Shown piece after piece: positions 8,060 to 19,817 of a DNA stretch of 64,000 nt. Made by a program: the position numbers and the translations under genes. Under the pieces are notes generated by a model, which was given only the letters and a program-made list of their open reading frames with translations, had not been told where the DNA came from and searched no databases. Origin of the DNA: Cellulomonas fengjieae. Lineage in GTDB: Bacteria; Actinomycetota; Actinomycetes; Actinomycetales; Cellulomonadaceae. The stretch covers positions 62,001 to 126,000 of the forward strand of contig NZ_CP074404.1 in assembly GCF_018388465.1 (NCBI RefSeq). The letters run 5' to 3'. Numbering within the stretch: position 1 is the stretch's first letter; the number at the start of each line of letters is the position of its first letter.

Positions 8060-9143
8060 AGCCGCCGATCGCGCTCATCGGGCGGTCCGGCTGGAGGAAC
8101 GCCGGGTCGTCGATGTCGTGCCCGGCCTTCTTGCCCGCCAGGCACCGCCGGTAGGCGCCGGCCAGCGCCAGGTCGACGTCGGCGACCGGCACGGGCCGCT
8201 CCGGGGCGGTCGCGCCGATGCGCAGCGCCTGACCGGGTCCTACGCCGACCTCGGCGGGTGGCTGCCCGGAGCCCCGCAGCAGGTCACGCACGTTGGTCTC
8301 CGTCTGGGAGAAGAGGCACGAGCGCAGCTGACCGTCGGCGGTGAGGCGCAGCCGGTCGCACGCACCACAGAAGGGCGCGGTGACCGACGCGATGACCCCG
8401 ACGGTCGCGGGGCCACCGTCGACGGTCCAGAGCTCCGCGGGTGCGGCGCCCCGCCCGGGCACCTCCTCGAGCCGGAACACCGCGCGCAAGCGCGCCAGGA
8501 TCTCCGCCTGCGTCACCATCTCGGCGCGGTCCCACGTGTGCCCGGCGTCCAGCGGCATCTGCTCGATGAACCGCATCTGGTAGCCCCGCTCGACGGCGAA
8601 CCGGGTGAGCGCCACCACCTCGTCGTCGTTCACCCCGCGCATGGCCACCGCGTTGATCTTCACGGGGTGCAGCCCCGCGGCGTCGGCAGCGGCGATCCCG
8701 GCGAGCGTCTCCACCAGCTTGTCGCGGCGGGTCAGCTGGAGGAACTTGGCGCGCTCCAGGGTGTCCAGGCTGATGTTCACGCGGGACAGCCCCGCATCGA
8801 CCAGGTCGGAGGCGAGTCCGGGGAGGCGCAGCGCGTTGGTGGTCAGCGACACCTCGGGGCTGCCCGCCGGCCCGCTCAGCGCCGTCAGCCGACGGACGAC
8901 GTCGACGATGTCCACACGCAGCAGCGGCTCGCCGCCGGTCAGCCGGATCTCGGTGATGCCGAGGTCCACACCCACCCGCGCGACGTGCACGATCTCCTCG
9001 GTGCTGAGCATCGTGGAGCGCGCCAGCCACGGGACGCCGTCGGCGGGCATGCAGTAGGTGCAGCGCAGCGAGCAGCGGTCGGTCAGGGAGATCCGCAGGT
9101 CGCGGTGCACGCGCCCGAACCGGTCGACGAGCTGCTCCGTCAT
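8058..9143 (-). CDS. moaA: GTP 3',8-cyclase MoaA
   Basis: 361-residue radical SAM enzyme that starts Moco synthesis by rearranging GTP. The N-terminal cluster motif CSLRCTYC binds the SAM-coordinating 4Fe-4S cluster. The C-terminal CGACDRLRL with a further Cys (QLRSCLF) binds the second cluster. The protein ends in Gly-Gly (SAIGG), a conserved and functionally important tail in MoaA. The frame is open upstream, but ATG 9143, in a four-base overlap with moaE, gives the family length. It is transcribed with mog and moaE. Confidence 0.96.
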   Translation of the reverse strand: MTEQLVDRFGRVHRDLRISLTDRCSLRCTYCMPADGVPWLARSTMLSTEEIVHVARVGVDLGITEIRLTGGEPLLRVDIVDVVRRLTALSGPAGSPEVSLTTNALRLPGLASDLVDAGLSRVNISLDTLERAKFLQLTRRDKLVETLAGIAAADAAGLHPVKINAVAMRGVNDDEVVALTRFAVERGYQMRFIEQMPLDAGHTWDRAEMVTQAEILARLRAVFRLEEVPGRGAAPAELWTVDGGPATVGVIASVTAPFCGACDRLRLTADGQLRSCLFSQTETNVRDLLRGSGQPPAEVGVGPGQALRIGATAPERPVPVADVDLALAGAYRRCLAGKKAGHDIDDPAFLQPDRPMSAIGG

Positions 9144-9553
9144 GTCATCCCCACCCACACGTGCGACCCGTCGTCCAGGATCTCTCGCTTCCACACCGGC
9201 AGCTCGGCCTTCACGGTCTCGACGAGGGCCCGGCAGACGTCGAAGGCCTCGGCCCGGTGCGCGGTCGCGACCGCCGCGACGATCGCCGCCTCCCCGACGG
9301 CCAGGTGCCCGGTCCGGTGGCTCACGGCGAGGCCGAGCACGCTGTCGGTCAGCGCCTCCTGCGCGATCCGCGCGAGCACGGCACCGGCGTCGGGGTGCGC
9401 GGTGTAGTCCAGGCCCACCACCCGGCCCTCGACGGACGGGTCGTGGTCGCGCACCAGGCCCACGAACGTGGCCACCGCCCCCGCCCGCGGGTCGCTCACG
9501 TGTTCCACGTGGAACTGCAGGTCGAGCGGCTGGTCCACGACGCGGGCGATCAC
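9140..9553 (-). CDS. moaE: Molybdopterin synthase catalytic subunit MoaE
   Basis: 137-residue catalytic subunit that transfers sulfur from MoaD thiocarboxylate to cPMP. Family features are GAVATFVGLVRDH near the N-terminus, the HRTGHLAVGEAAI strand block and the catalytic lysine in LPVWKREIL. It overlaps mog at its start and moaA at its end by four bases each, so the three minus-strand genes form one coupled operon. Confidence 0.95.
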   Translation of the reverse strand: MIARVVDQPLDLQFHVEHVSDPRAGAVATFVGLVRDHDPSVEGRVVGLDYTAHPDAGAVLARIAQEALTDSVLGLAVSHRTGHLAVGEAAIVAAVATAHRAEAFDVCRALVETVKAELPVWKREILDDGSHVWVGMT

Positions 9554-10044
9554 CGGTGGTCGCCTCCGGCCACCTGGTCCAGCACGTGCCCCACGAGGGG
9601 CAGCAGGACATCGAGACCGTCGGCCACGCCGCCCGGGGAGCCGGGCAGGTTCACGACGAGCGCGCCGGCCTCGGTCACGCCCGCCAGGCCGCGGGAGAGC
9701 ACGGCCGTGGGGACGGTCGTCGCGCCCTCCCGGCGGAGCAGCTCGGCGATGCCCGGCAGCTCGCGGTCCAGCACGGGGCGGGTGCCCTCGGGAGTCCGGT
9801 CGCGGGGGCCGACGCCGGTGCCCCCCGAGGTGACGACGAACCGGGCCCCGCCAGCCAGGGCCGAGCGCAGCGCCGCCTCCACGGACGACGCACCGTCGGG
9901 CACGACCGCGACGTCACCCACCGCGAAGCCCGCCGCGACCAGCCTGTCGGCCGCGACCGGCCCCGAACGGTCCGCGCGCTCCCCGGCGGCGGACCGGTCG
10001 GACACGACGACCACCGCAGCCGGAGGTGGCGTGGGCGTCTGCAC
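9550..10044 (-). CDS. mog: Molybdopterin adenylyltransferase (MogA/MoaB family)
   Basis: 164-residue MoCF-biosynthesis-fold protein that adenylates molybdopterin before molybdate insertion by MoeA. The signature [15 protein letters not shown] binds the pterin/nucleotide, preceded by the [14 protein letters not shown] loop. Length fits MoaB/MogA. It is the first gene of the minus-strand Moco operon. The glycine riboswitch region reads away from it on the other strand, so the roughly 100 bases before its ATG must hold its promoter. Confidence 0.93.
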   Translation of the reverse strand: MQTPTPPPAAVVVVSDRSAAGERADRSGPVAADRLVAAGFAVGDVAVVPDGASSVEAALRSALAGGARFVVTSGGTGVGPRDRTPEGTRPVLDRELPGIAELLRREGATTVPTAVLSRGLAGVTEAGALVVNLPGSPGGVADGLDVLLPLVGHVLDQVAGGDHR

Positions 10045-10144
10045 CTGGCCAATCTACGCAGACCACGGCGCGTTGTGACCCACGCAACTGTCCCCTGGAC
10101 ATCGCCCGGTACGCTGAGCCCACAACTTCACATGCTGCTCGAAC

Positions 10145-10365
10145 CGCGGCGGGAGAGCTCCCGCAGAACGTGCGGGGCGCCGAAGGAGCAATCCTCCCCG
10201 GAAATCTCTCAGGCCCCTGTACCGCCACGGCGAGGCGACTCTGGAAAGCGGACCGACTCCCCAGGACGAGGTCCTACCGACGGTGCAAGCCGGCGCGCCC
10301 CGACAGGCGGACCGGCAAAACTCTCAGGTCGCGCGGATCCGCGCGGGTGACAGAGCGGGGAGCCC
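10145..10365 (+). promoter_or_regulatory. Tandem glycine riboswitch
   Basis: Two consecutive glycine aptamers (gcvT RNA class). Aptamer I (about 10145-10251) shows GGGAGAG, GCGCCGAAGGAGCAA, AATCTCTCAGGC and the closing ACTCTGG segment. Aptamer II (about 10253-10365) shows ACGGTGCAAGCCGG, AAACTCTCAGGT and GACAGAG. Both are in the order and spacing known for this class, where glycine binding turns on glycine cleavage genes. The gcvP GTG start follows about 45 bases after aptamer II, leaving room for an expression platform acting on transcription or on the ribosome site. Confidence 0.93.
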
Positions 10366-10409
10366 ACCCACCGCCCCGGCATGTCCGGGCGACCCCTGCG
10401 GAGCAGCCC

Positions 10410-13390
<2,981 letters not shown>

Positions 13391-13394
<4 letters not shown>

Positions 13395-14548
13395 AAGAGG
13401 ACGTCGTGACCGACACGCTCTCCCCGTTGCACGACGAGCACGTCGCCCTCGGGGCCGCCCTGACCAGCTTCGCCGGCTGGCAGATGCCGCTGCGGTACAC
13501 CTCGGACATCGCCGAGCACACCGCGGTCCGCACTGCTGCGGGGCTGTTCGACCTGTCGCACATGGGGGAGATCGGGATCACCGGTCCGGACGCCGGCCGG
13601 TTCCTCGACCACGCGCTGGTCGGCAACCTCTCCGCGCTGCGCACGCTCGGTGCCCGCTACACGATGATCTGCGCCGAGGACGGCGGCGTCGTCGACGACC
13701 TGATCGTCTACCGCGACACCGACGACACGTTCCTCGTCGTGGCGAACGCGTCCAACCACGACACCGTCCTGGCCGAGCTCGCGGCGCGCGCGGCCGGCTT
13801 CGACGTCGCCGTCGAGGACCGCTCCCCGCAGACCGCCCTCATCGCCGTCCAGGGCCCGCGCGCCCTGGAGATCCTGCGCGCGACGCCGGGCCTGGAAGAG
13901 GCCGGCGTCGACGCCGGGTCGCTGAAGTACTACGCGGCCATGCCGATGACCTTCGACGGACAGCCCGTGCTGGTCGCCCGCACCGGCTACACCGGCGAGG
14001 ACGGCTTCGAGTTCTTCCTCGACGCGCCCCTCGCCCCGGCGCTGTGGCGGGCGTTCCTCGCCGCAGGCGAACCGTTCGGGTTGGTCCCCGCGGGACTGTC
14101 CGCGCGCGACAGCCTCCGCCTCGAGGCCGGCATGCCCCTGTACGGCAACGAGCTGGACCGCACCACCACCCCGCACGACGCGGGCCTGGGTCGGGTGGTG
14201 AAGCTGGACAAGGTCGACGCCGACGGCAGTCCGCTGCCGTTCGTCGGCCGCGCCGCCCTCGAGGCCCGCGGGCAGTCGCAGCCCGCCCGGGTGCTCGTGG
14301 GCCTGGAAGGCCTGGGCCGACGCGCCGCCCGGCACGGCTACCCGGTGCGGTACTCCACCGCCGCCGACGCCCCGACGGTCGGTACGGTCACCTCGGGGGC
14401 ACCCTCACCGACCCTCGGCCACCCCGTGGCGATGGCCTACGTGACCCCCGAGGTCAGTGCGCCGGACACGGAGCTGGCCGTTGACGTGCGCGGACGCCTG
14501 GAACCCGTCCGCGTGGTTGCTCTTCCCTTCTACCGCCGACCGCGGTAG
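13391..14548 (+). CDS. gcvT: Aminomethyltransferase, T protein
   Basis: 385-residue tetrahydrofolate-dependent T protein that releases ammonia from the lipoyl-bound intermediate and forms 5,10-methylene-THF. The N-terminal [10 protein letters not shown] and [10 protein letters not shown] blocks and the [11 protein letters not shown] block of the folate-binding domain are clear. ATG 13391 overlaps the gcvP stop; a GTG at 13406 is an alternative start. gcvH follows 28 bases downstream. Confidence 0.95.
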
Positions 14549-14576
14549 ACCAAGCCTGTCGACAGGAGCCAGACAC

Positions 14577-14948
14577 ATGACGGAGCTGCCCGCTCACCTG
14601 CACTACACGGTCGAGCACGAGTGGTTGGACGACGGTGCCCCGGCGACCATCGGGATCACGGCGGTCGCCGCAGAGGCGCTCGGCGACATCGTCTACCTCG
14701 AGCTGCCCGCCGTCGGCGAGGAGATCACCGCCGGCGCGGTCGTCGGCGAGATCGAGTCCACCAAGTCGGTCTCGGAGCTGTACTCGCCCGTGTCCGGCAC
14801 CGTTGCCGAGGTCAACCAGACCGCCGTGGACGACCCGTCGGTGGTCAACTCCGACCCGTACGGGCAGGGCTGGCTCCTGAAGGTGGACGTGTCGTCGACC
14901 GGTCCCGTGCTCACCGCCGAGGAGTACGGCGCGCAGAACGCCGGGTGA
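14577..14948 (+). CDS. gcvH: Glycine cleavage system H protein
   Basis: 123-residue lipoyl carrier shuttling the aminomethyl group between P, T and L proteins. The N-terminal HYTVEHEWL and the lipoylation site [15 protein letters not shown] with Lys63 are canonical. The ATG is preceded by AGGAG, part of the 12-bp palindrome CCTGTCGACAGG, which could fold over the ribosome site. It is the last gene of the glycine operon; no glyA, lipoyl synthase or L-protein gene is in the window. Confidence 0.95.
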   Translation: MTELPAHLHYTVEHEWLDDGAPATIGITAVAAEALGDIVYLELPAVGEEITAGAVVGEIESTKSVSELYSPVSGTVAEVNQTAVDDPSVVNSDPYGQGWLLKVDVSSTGPVLTAEEYGAQNAG

Positions 14949-15231
14949 CCCGGACGGCCCAACGGCCTCGGCCGGGGTGTGAGAGCCGTCACGCACGCCA
15001 GTACGCCATCTGAGTGAAAAATCTCCGAACACCACTCGTACGGCGTATTCGAGGGCCAGGGCGGCACTCATTGTGGATGGCACGCGAGATCGGCGGACGG
15101 CGGGGGGCGACCCCGCATGACGAGATTGTGGGAAGTGGCGTCATGGCTCACGACCTGCCCTCTCTCATCCGGTACGCAGCCCATCGCGTGGCCCGGACCC
15201 ACCGGAGCCATGCAGCACACCGGAGGACATC
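14949..15231. other. Intergenic region between gcvH and the LuxR-type gene
   Basis: 283 bases without a convincing gene. GC-rich partly complementary segments just after gcvH may end the glycine operon. A short open frame (ATG 15143 to a stop overlapping the next ATG, 30 residues) exists but has no recognisable content. The part around 15001-15060 is less GC-rich (GAAAAATC) and is the likely promoter area for the gene at 15232. Confidence 0.4.
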
Positions 15232-15465
15232 ATGAGCATGCTGGAGACGAGCAGGACCGTCGGACTCACGAACGAAGCGCTGACGCGGCGTGAGCGGGTC
15301 GTGCTGGCGGAGCTCGCCGAGGACGTCACGCTCGAGGAGATCGCGACGCGCCTCTTCGTCACCCGGAACACCGTCAAGTCCCAGGTGCGCAGCGTGTACC
15401 GCAAGATCGGCGCCTCGACGCGCGCCGAGGCCGTGGCGTGGGCCGTGGAGCACGGCATCCGCTGA
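15232..15465 (+). CDS. HTH-only LuxR-family transcriptional regulator
   Basis: 77-residue protein consisting almost entirely of a LuxR/GerE helix-turn-helix (residues about 16-75): LTRRERVVLAELAEDVTLEEIATRLFVTRNTVKSQVRSVYRKIGA. It has no receiver, autoinducer-binding or sensor domain. GGAGGA lies six bases before the ATG. Such stand-alone domains resemble GerE of Bacillus and may bind DNA constitutively or be controlled by expression level. It sits alone after the glycine operon. Targets are unknown. Confidence 0.88.
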   Translation: MSMLETSRTVGLTNEALTRRERVVLAELAEDVTLEEIATRLFVTRNTVKSQVRSVYRKIGASTRAEAVAWAVEHGIR

Positions 15466-15545
15466 CCCGAGGCATGACGGCTCAAGACACCGGGCCGTCC
15501 TCAGGTCGCCACGCTCGCGTCACGCGGGCCTGGCAGACTCACCGC

Positions 15546-15971
15546 ATGAGCGCACCCGTGCTGGTCGTGGCCGCCGCGATCGTCGATGACCTGGACGATC
15601 CCCGCGAGCTCCTGGCCGCACGTCGTGCAGTTCCAGCGCGGCTCGCCGGCCGGTGGGAGTTTCCCGGCGGCAAGGTCGACGGAGACGAGACCGCCGAGGA
15701 TGCGCTGCACCGGGAGATCCGTGAAGAGCTGGGCGTCCGGGTGGGCCTCGGTGAGGAGCTCGTCGGCCCCGATGACGGCATGTGGCGCCTGTCGGACGAG
15801 TACGTGATGCGCATCTGGCTGGCCGAGGTGGTCGAGGGCACGCCGGAGCCGCTCGTCGAGCACGACGAGCTGCGGTGGCTCCCTGCGAACCAGTGGCACG
15901 ACGTCCCCTGGCTCGACGCGGACGTCCGTATCGTCGACGAGCTCGCGAGCCGGTTGGTCCGCCTCACCTGA
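15546..15971 (+). CDS. Nudix (MutT-like) hydrolase
   Basis: 141-residue pyrophosphohydrolase. The Nudix box is complete from GGKVDGDETAEDALHREI through REELGV, with the preceding WEFPGGK typical of (d)NTP-cleaning MutT-like enzymes. The second conserved block, ELRWLPANQW, resembles MutT proteins acting on oxidised dGTP. ATG 15546 follows a region in which the frame is open but uninformative. It converges on the small zinc protein; both stop codons lie in one palindrome. Confidence 0.92.
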   Translation: MSAPVLVVAAAIVDDLDDPRELLAARRAVPARLAGRWEFPGGKVDGDETAEDALHREIREELGVRVGLGEELVGPDDGMWRLSDEYVMRIWLAEVVEGTPEPLVEHDELRWLPANQWHDVPWLDADVRIVDELASRLVRLT

Positions 15972-15986
15972 CGGACGGGTCCGTCA
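15969..15986. terminator. Perfect palindrome spanning both stop codons
   Basis: TGACGGAC-GG-GTCCGTCA is an exact 18-base palindrome. Its first three bases are the Nudix stop and its last three are the complement of the stop of the minus-strand zinc protein. As RNA it folds into a 7-8 bp hairpin in either direction, so it may stop both converging transcripts. Confidence 0.5.
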
Positions 15987-16127
15987 CCAGCGGTGGTTGG
16001 CGTTCTTCATGCACAGCTGCCCGGTCCCGCGGCAGTAGCTGCACTCCCCCGACCACCGCTTGCGCCCCGCGCCGTCGCACCGCTCGCACACCTGCACCGC
16101 CGAGCTGCACTCATCGCACTTCACCAC
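15984..16127 (-). CDS. 47-residue DnaJ-type zinc-finger protein
   Basis: Small protein starting at GTG 16127, with GGGGAG six bases before the start. The 47 residues contain CDEC, then CERCDGAG and CSYCRGTG, followed by one more Cys in a basic tail (LCMKNANHRW). CxxCxGxG repeats are the zinc-binding motif of DnaJ/Hsp40 central domains; here they occur without a J domain. The frame is open further upstream in poor-quality sequence, and the GTG fits the ribosome site. Free-standing CxxCxGxG proteins are known as small chaperone-like or assembly factors. No neighbour hints at a client. Too short to be called by most length cut-offs. Confidence 0.65.
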   Translation of the reverse strand: MVKCDECSSAVQVCERCDGAGRKRWSGECSYCRGTGQLCMKNANHRW

Positions 16128-16236
16128 GTCGAACTCCCCAAGACATCGTTGTACTGGCGTGGGCCTCCGTGGGCTCCTGTGGGACAGATCGGCACGAAGG
16201 CGGGGTGGACATGAGGTCCGCCGACCCGCGTCTTGG

Positions 16237-17403
16237 TCACGAAACGGTTGCGACGGCCCCCAGGCCCGCGCGCAGCCGCGCCACGGCGTCCGTGAGCGTC
16301 GCGGTGGAGGCGGCGAGGTTGAGGCGGACGTGGCCGACGCCCCCGGCGCCGAAGGTGGGCCCGGGGTTGAGCGCGACGCGGCCCCGGTCCAGCGCGAGCG
16401 CGGCGGGATCGGCGCCCGCGCGGACCGCCTCGACCGCGCGCAGGTCCAGCCAGGCGAAGTACGTCGCTTCCGGCGGGGACCACCCGGCCGCCGGCACCTG
16501 CGCGCCGAGCAGGCGTGCCGCCAGCGCCTGGTTCTGCCTGAGCCCGTCGAGCACGTCGTCCAGCCAGGCACCGCACTCGCGGTACGCGGTCTGCTGCGCG
16601 ATGACAGCGAGGTGGCTCACCCCGTGGGCCACCACCTCGGGCAGCCGGGCCAGGTCCGCCGCCGCGTCGGGTCCGGGCACCGCCACGGCCACCCGCAGAC
16701 CCGCCAGGTTGAAGGCCTTGGACCCGGAGTGCAGGGCGATCGCGTCGGGGATCTGCGTCGTGGTGGGGACGAACCGGGCGTCCCGGCCGAGGACGATCGG
16801 GGCGTGGATCTCGTCGGCGAGGACCCGGACGCCGTACCGGGCCGCCAGCGCACCGACGGCCCGCAGCTCCTCGGCCGTGTGCAGCGTCCCCGTGGGGTTG
16901 TGCGGATGGCAGAGCAGGTACGCGGCCCGCCCGCCGGTGCCGGTCGCCTGCGCGAACGCGGCCTCGAGCACCTCCAGGTCCAGGCGGTCGTCCGGTCCCA
17001 GGGGCGCGTTCACGACGCGTCGGTCGGCGTACGCCACGAACGCGGCGAACGGCGGGTAGACCGGCGGGTTGATCACGACCGCGTCGCCCGGGTCGGTGAC
17101 GAGCCGGAGGAGCTCGACGACACCCAGCATGACGTCGGGGACCAGCCGCGTGCTCGCCACGTCGACCGCCCAGTCCCAGCGGTCGGCGGCGAACGCGGCC
17201 ACCGCCTCGGCGAAGCCGGAGCCCGACGGGTAACCGGTGTCACCGCGACGCACGGCGTCCGTCACCGCGCGGACCACCGGCTCGGCCTGCGGGACGTCCA
17301 TCTCCGCGACGAACAGCGGCAGCACGTCCGCCGGGTAGTGCCGCCACTTCTCGCTCGTGCGGGTGCGGAGCTGGTCGAGGGGAACGGTGTCGAAGATCGT
17401 CAC
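16237..17403 (-). CDS. PatB/MalY-type PLP C-S lyase or aminotransferase
   Basis: 388-residue fold-type I PLP enzyme. The N-terminus (FDTVPLDQLRTRTSEKWRHYP, then PLFVAEMDV) is typical of the MalY/PatB group, whose members cleave cystathionine or cysteine conjugates. The PLP site shows CHPHNPTG, ADEIHAPIV and the lysine in HSGSKAFNLAG. GTG 17403 is preferred over the longer frame because FD(T/R)V begins the family. It sits downstream of metE on the same strand, separated by a hairpin. A cystathionine beta-lyase role in methionine synthesis would fit the neighbourhood, but this is inference. Confidence 0.85.
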   Translation of the reverse strand: MTIFDTVPLDQLRTRTSEKWRHYPADVLPLFVAEMDVPQAEPVVRAVTDAVRRGDTGYPSGSGFAEAVAAFAADRWDWAVDVASTRLVPDVMLGVVELLRLVTDPGDAVVINPPVYPPFAAFVAYADRRVVNAPLGPDDRLDLEVLEAAFAQATGTGGRAAYLLCHPHNPTGTLHTAEELRAVGALAARYGVRVLADEIHAPIVLGRDARFVPTTTQIPDAIALHSGSKAFNLAGLRVAVAVPGPDAAADLARLPEVVAHGVSHLAVIAQQTAYRECGAWLDDVLDGLRQNQALAARLLGAQVPAAGWSPPEATYFAWLDLRAVEAVRAGADPAALALDRGRVALNPGPTFGAGGVGHVRLNLAASTATLTDAVARLRAGLGAVATVS

Positions 17404-17427
17404 CCGACCGACCCTAGGACGCACGAC

Positions 17428-17458
17428 GGCCCCGGACACCCTGATTGGGTCCGGGGCC
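17428..17458 (-). terminator. Terminator hairpin after metE
   Basis: GGCCCCGGA pairs with TCCGGGGCC (9 bp), extended by CCC-GGG after a two-base bulge, closing a TGATT loop. It lies 12 bases after the metE stop (reading the minus strand) and before the patB-like start. No T-run follows. It probably ends the metF-metE transcript. Confidence 0.65.
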
Positions 17459-17469
17459 GACGTCGCCCG

Positions 17470-19812
17470 TCAGAGGGTGGCGCGGACCGCCCGGGTCGCC
17501 TGGAGGATGTGCTCGAGCGACGGGACGACCTCCTCGTAGCGTCGGGTCTTCAGGCCGCAGTCCGGGTTGACCCAGAGCTGGTCGACCGCGATGGCCTTGA
17601 CCGCCTCGGTGAGCAGCTCCTCGACCTCGGACTCGCTCGGGACGCGCGGCGAGTGGATGTCGTAGACGCCCGGGCCGATGCCGCGGGGGTAGCCCGCCGC
17701 CGAGATGTCGCCGAGGATCTCCATCTTCGAGCGGGCCGCCTCGATGGACGTCACGTCGGCGTCCAGGCCGTCGATCGCGCCGATGATCTCCCCGAACTCC
17801 GAGTAGCACAGGTGCGTGTGGATCTGGGTGTCGGGGCGGACGCCCGCCGTGGCCAGCCGGAACGACCGGACGGACCAGTCGAGGTAGGCGGCGTGGTCCT
17901 CCACCCGCAGCGGGAGGAGCTCGCGCAGGGCGGGCTCGTCCACCTGGATCACCGCGATGCCGGCGGCCTCGAGGTCGGCGATCTCGTCGCGCAGGGCGAG
18001 GCCCACCTGGTTGGCGGTCTCGCCGAGGGGCTGGTCGTCGCGGACGAACGACCACGCGAGGATGGTCACCGGACCCGTGAGCATGCCCTTGACGGGCTTG
18101 TCGGTGAGCGACTGCGTGTACGACGACCACTCGACCGTGATCGGCTTCGGCCGCGAGACGTCGCCCCACAGGATCGACGGGCGCGTGCAGCGCGAGCCGT
18201 AGGACTGCACCCAGCCGTTCTGCGTGACGGCGAACCCGTCCAGGTTCTCCGCGAAGTACTGCACCATGTCGTTGCGCTCCGGCTCGCCGTGCACCAGCAC
18301 GTCGAAGCCGATCTTCTCCTGCAGCTCGACGACGCGGCGGATCTCCGCCCGCATCTCGTCGGCGTACTGCTCGGGGGTCAGCTCACCCTTGCCGAACGCC
18401 GCACGGGCGGTGCGGATCTCGGTCGTCTGCGGGAACGACCCGATCGACGTGGTCGGCAGCGGCGGCAGGTTCAGCCGGTCCGCCTGGGCGACCTTGCGCT
18501 CGTCGAACGGACCGCGACCGAACGCGGACTCGTCCAGGGCGGCCACCCGGTCGCGGACGGCGGGGTTCACCACGCCGGGTGCCGACCGGCGGGAGCGCAC
18601 CGCGTCGCCGGCGGCGAGGAGCTGCTCGTGGATGGCCTCGCGGCCCTCCGTCAGCCCCTCGGCCAGCGTGACGACCTCGACGACCTTCTCGTCCGCGAAC
18701 GCGAGCCAGGTCCTGAGCGTGGCGTCGAGCGCGGGCTCGTCCTCCAGCGTGTGGGGCACGTGGAACAGCGACGTCGACGTGCCGACGGTGACCGAGGCGG
18801 CACCGAGGCCCTCGAGCTGCTCCAGGACCGCCAGCTTGGCGTCGAGGTCCGCGCGCCAGATGTTGTGGCCGTCGATCACGCCGGCGACCAGCGTCTTGGT
18901 GGACAGGCCGGGAACGGTCTCGGCCGGGACGTGCCCGCGGACCAGGTCGATGCCGATGGCCTCGACGTCGGTGGCGGCGAGCACCGGGAACGCGGCACCG
19001 AGGTCGCCGTAGGGCGCCGCGACGAGGATCGCCGGGCGCTCCGGACGGGCCAGCCCGGTGGCCAGGGCGCGGTACGCCTCGATGACCGAGGCGAGCAGCT
19101 GCTCGGCCGGGACGGCGACCGAGTCGGAGACGAGAGCGGGCTCCTCGAGCTGGACCCAGGTGGCACCCGCGGCCGCGAGGTCCTTGAGCAGGTCGGCGTA
19201 CACCGGTAGCAGGTCGGCGAGGCGGTCGATCGGGGCGAAGCCGTCGGGGGCGTCCTCGGTGGGCTTGGCCAGGGCCAGGTACGTGACCGGTCCGACGATC
19301 ACGGGGCGCGTGAGGATGCCGTCCGCGAGGGCCTCCTTGAACTCGCGCACGGGGCGGTCGCTCGCGTAGCGGAACGTCGTCCCGGGGCCGATCTCCGGCA
19401 CCAGGTAGTGGTAGTTGGTGTCGAACCACTTGGTCATCTCGAGCGGCAGGTCGTCGCCGCGCCCGCGCGCCACGGTCGAGTAGCCCGCGAGGTCGAGGGC
19501 ACCGTCGGCGCCGACGACGTCGGCGAAGCGCGCCGGGACGGCACCCACCACGGCGGTGGCGTCGAGCACCTGGTCGTAGAACGAGAACGCGCTCGGGATG
19601 GCCGGCACGTCGGTGGCGAGGCCGAGCTCGGCCAGGCGGTTGCGAGTCCGACGGCGCAGCTCAGCTGCCGTGGCCTCGACGTCCTCGGCCGACGTGCGGC
19701 CCGCCCAGAATGCCTCGAGGGCCTTCTTGAGCTCGCGGCGTGGGCCGATGCGGGGGTAGCCGAGAACGGAGCTGGCGGGGAAGGTAGCGCTCGGTGCGGT
19801 GGTGTCCGTCAT
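17470..19812 (-). CDS. metE: Cobalamin-independent methionine synthase MetE
   Basis: 780-residue 5-methyltetrahydropteroyltriglutamate-homocysteine methyltransferase. The N-terminal domain begins VLGYPRIGPRRELKKALE. The C-terminal catalytic domain carries the zinc ligands in THLCYSEFG (His and Cys) and NPDCGLKTR (Cys), and the folate/homocysteine region SIGSFPQTTEIR. Full family length. Five bases separate it from metF upstream, so both are read from the SAM-riboswitch promoter. MetF supplies the 5-methyl-THF used here. Confidence 0.97.
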   Translation of the reverse strand: MTDTTAPSATFPASSVLGYPRIGPRRELKKALEAFWAGRTSAEDVEATAAELRRRTRNRLAELGLATDVPAIPSAFSFYDQVLDATAVVGAVPARFADVVGADGALDLAGYSTVARGRGDDLPLEMTKWFDTNYHYLVPEIGPGTTFRYASDRPVREFKEALADGILTRPVIVGPVTYLALAKPTEDAPDGFAPIDRLADLLPVYADLLKDLAAAGATWVQLEEPALVSDSVAVPAEQLLASVIEAYRALATGLARPERPAILVAAPYGDLGAAFPVLAATDVEAIGIDLVRGHVPAETVPGLSTKTLVAGVIDGHNIWRADLDAKLAVLEQLEGLGAASVTVGTSTSLFHVPHTLEDEPALDATLRTWLAFADEKVVEVVTLAEGLTEGREAIHEQLLAAGDAVRSRRSAPGVVNPAVRDRVAALDESAFGRGPFDERKVAQADRLNLPPLPTTSIGSFPQTTEIRTARAAFGKGELTPEQYADEMRAEIRRVVELQEKIGFDVLVHGEPERNDMVQYFAENLDGFAVTQNGWVQSYGSRCTRPSILWGDVSRPKPITVEWSSYTQSLTDKPVKGMLTGPVTILAWSFVRDDQPLGETANQVGLALRDEIADLEAAGIAVIQVDEPALRELLPLRVEDHAAYLDWSVRSFRLATAGVRPDTQIHTHLCYSEFGEIIGAIDGLDADVTSIEAARSKMEILGDISAAGYPRGIGPGVYDIHSPRVPSESEVEELLTEAVKAIAVDQLWVNPDCGLKTRRYEEVVPSLEHILQATRAVRATL

Positions 19813-19817
19813 GTGGT

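Noticed and set aside
15143..15235. 30-codon frame whose stop overlaps the LuxR-type gene start
   Set aside because: Weak ribosome site and no recognisable sequence; the overlap alone is not enough evidence.
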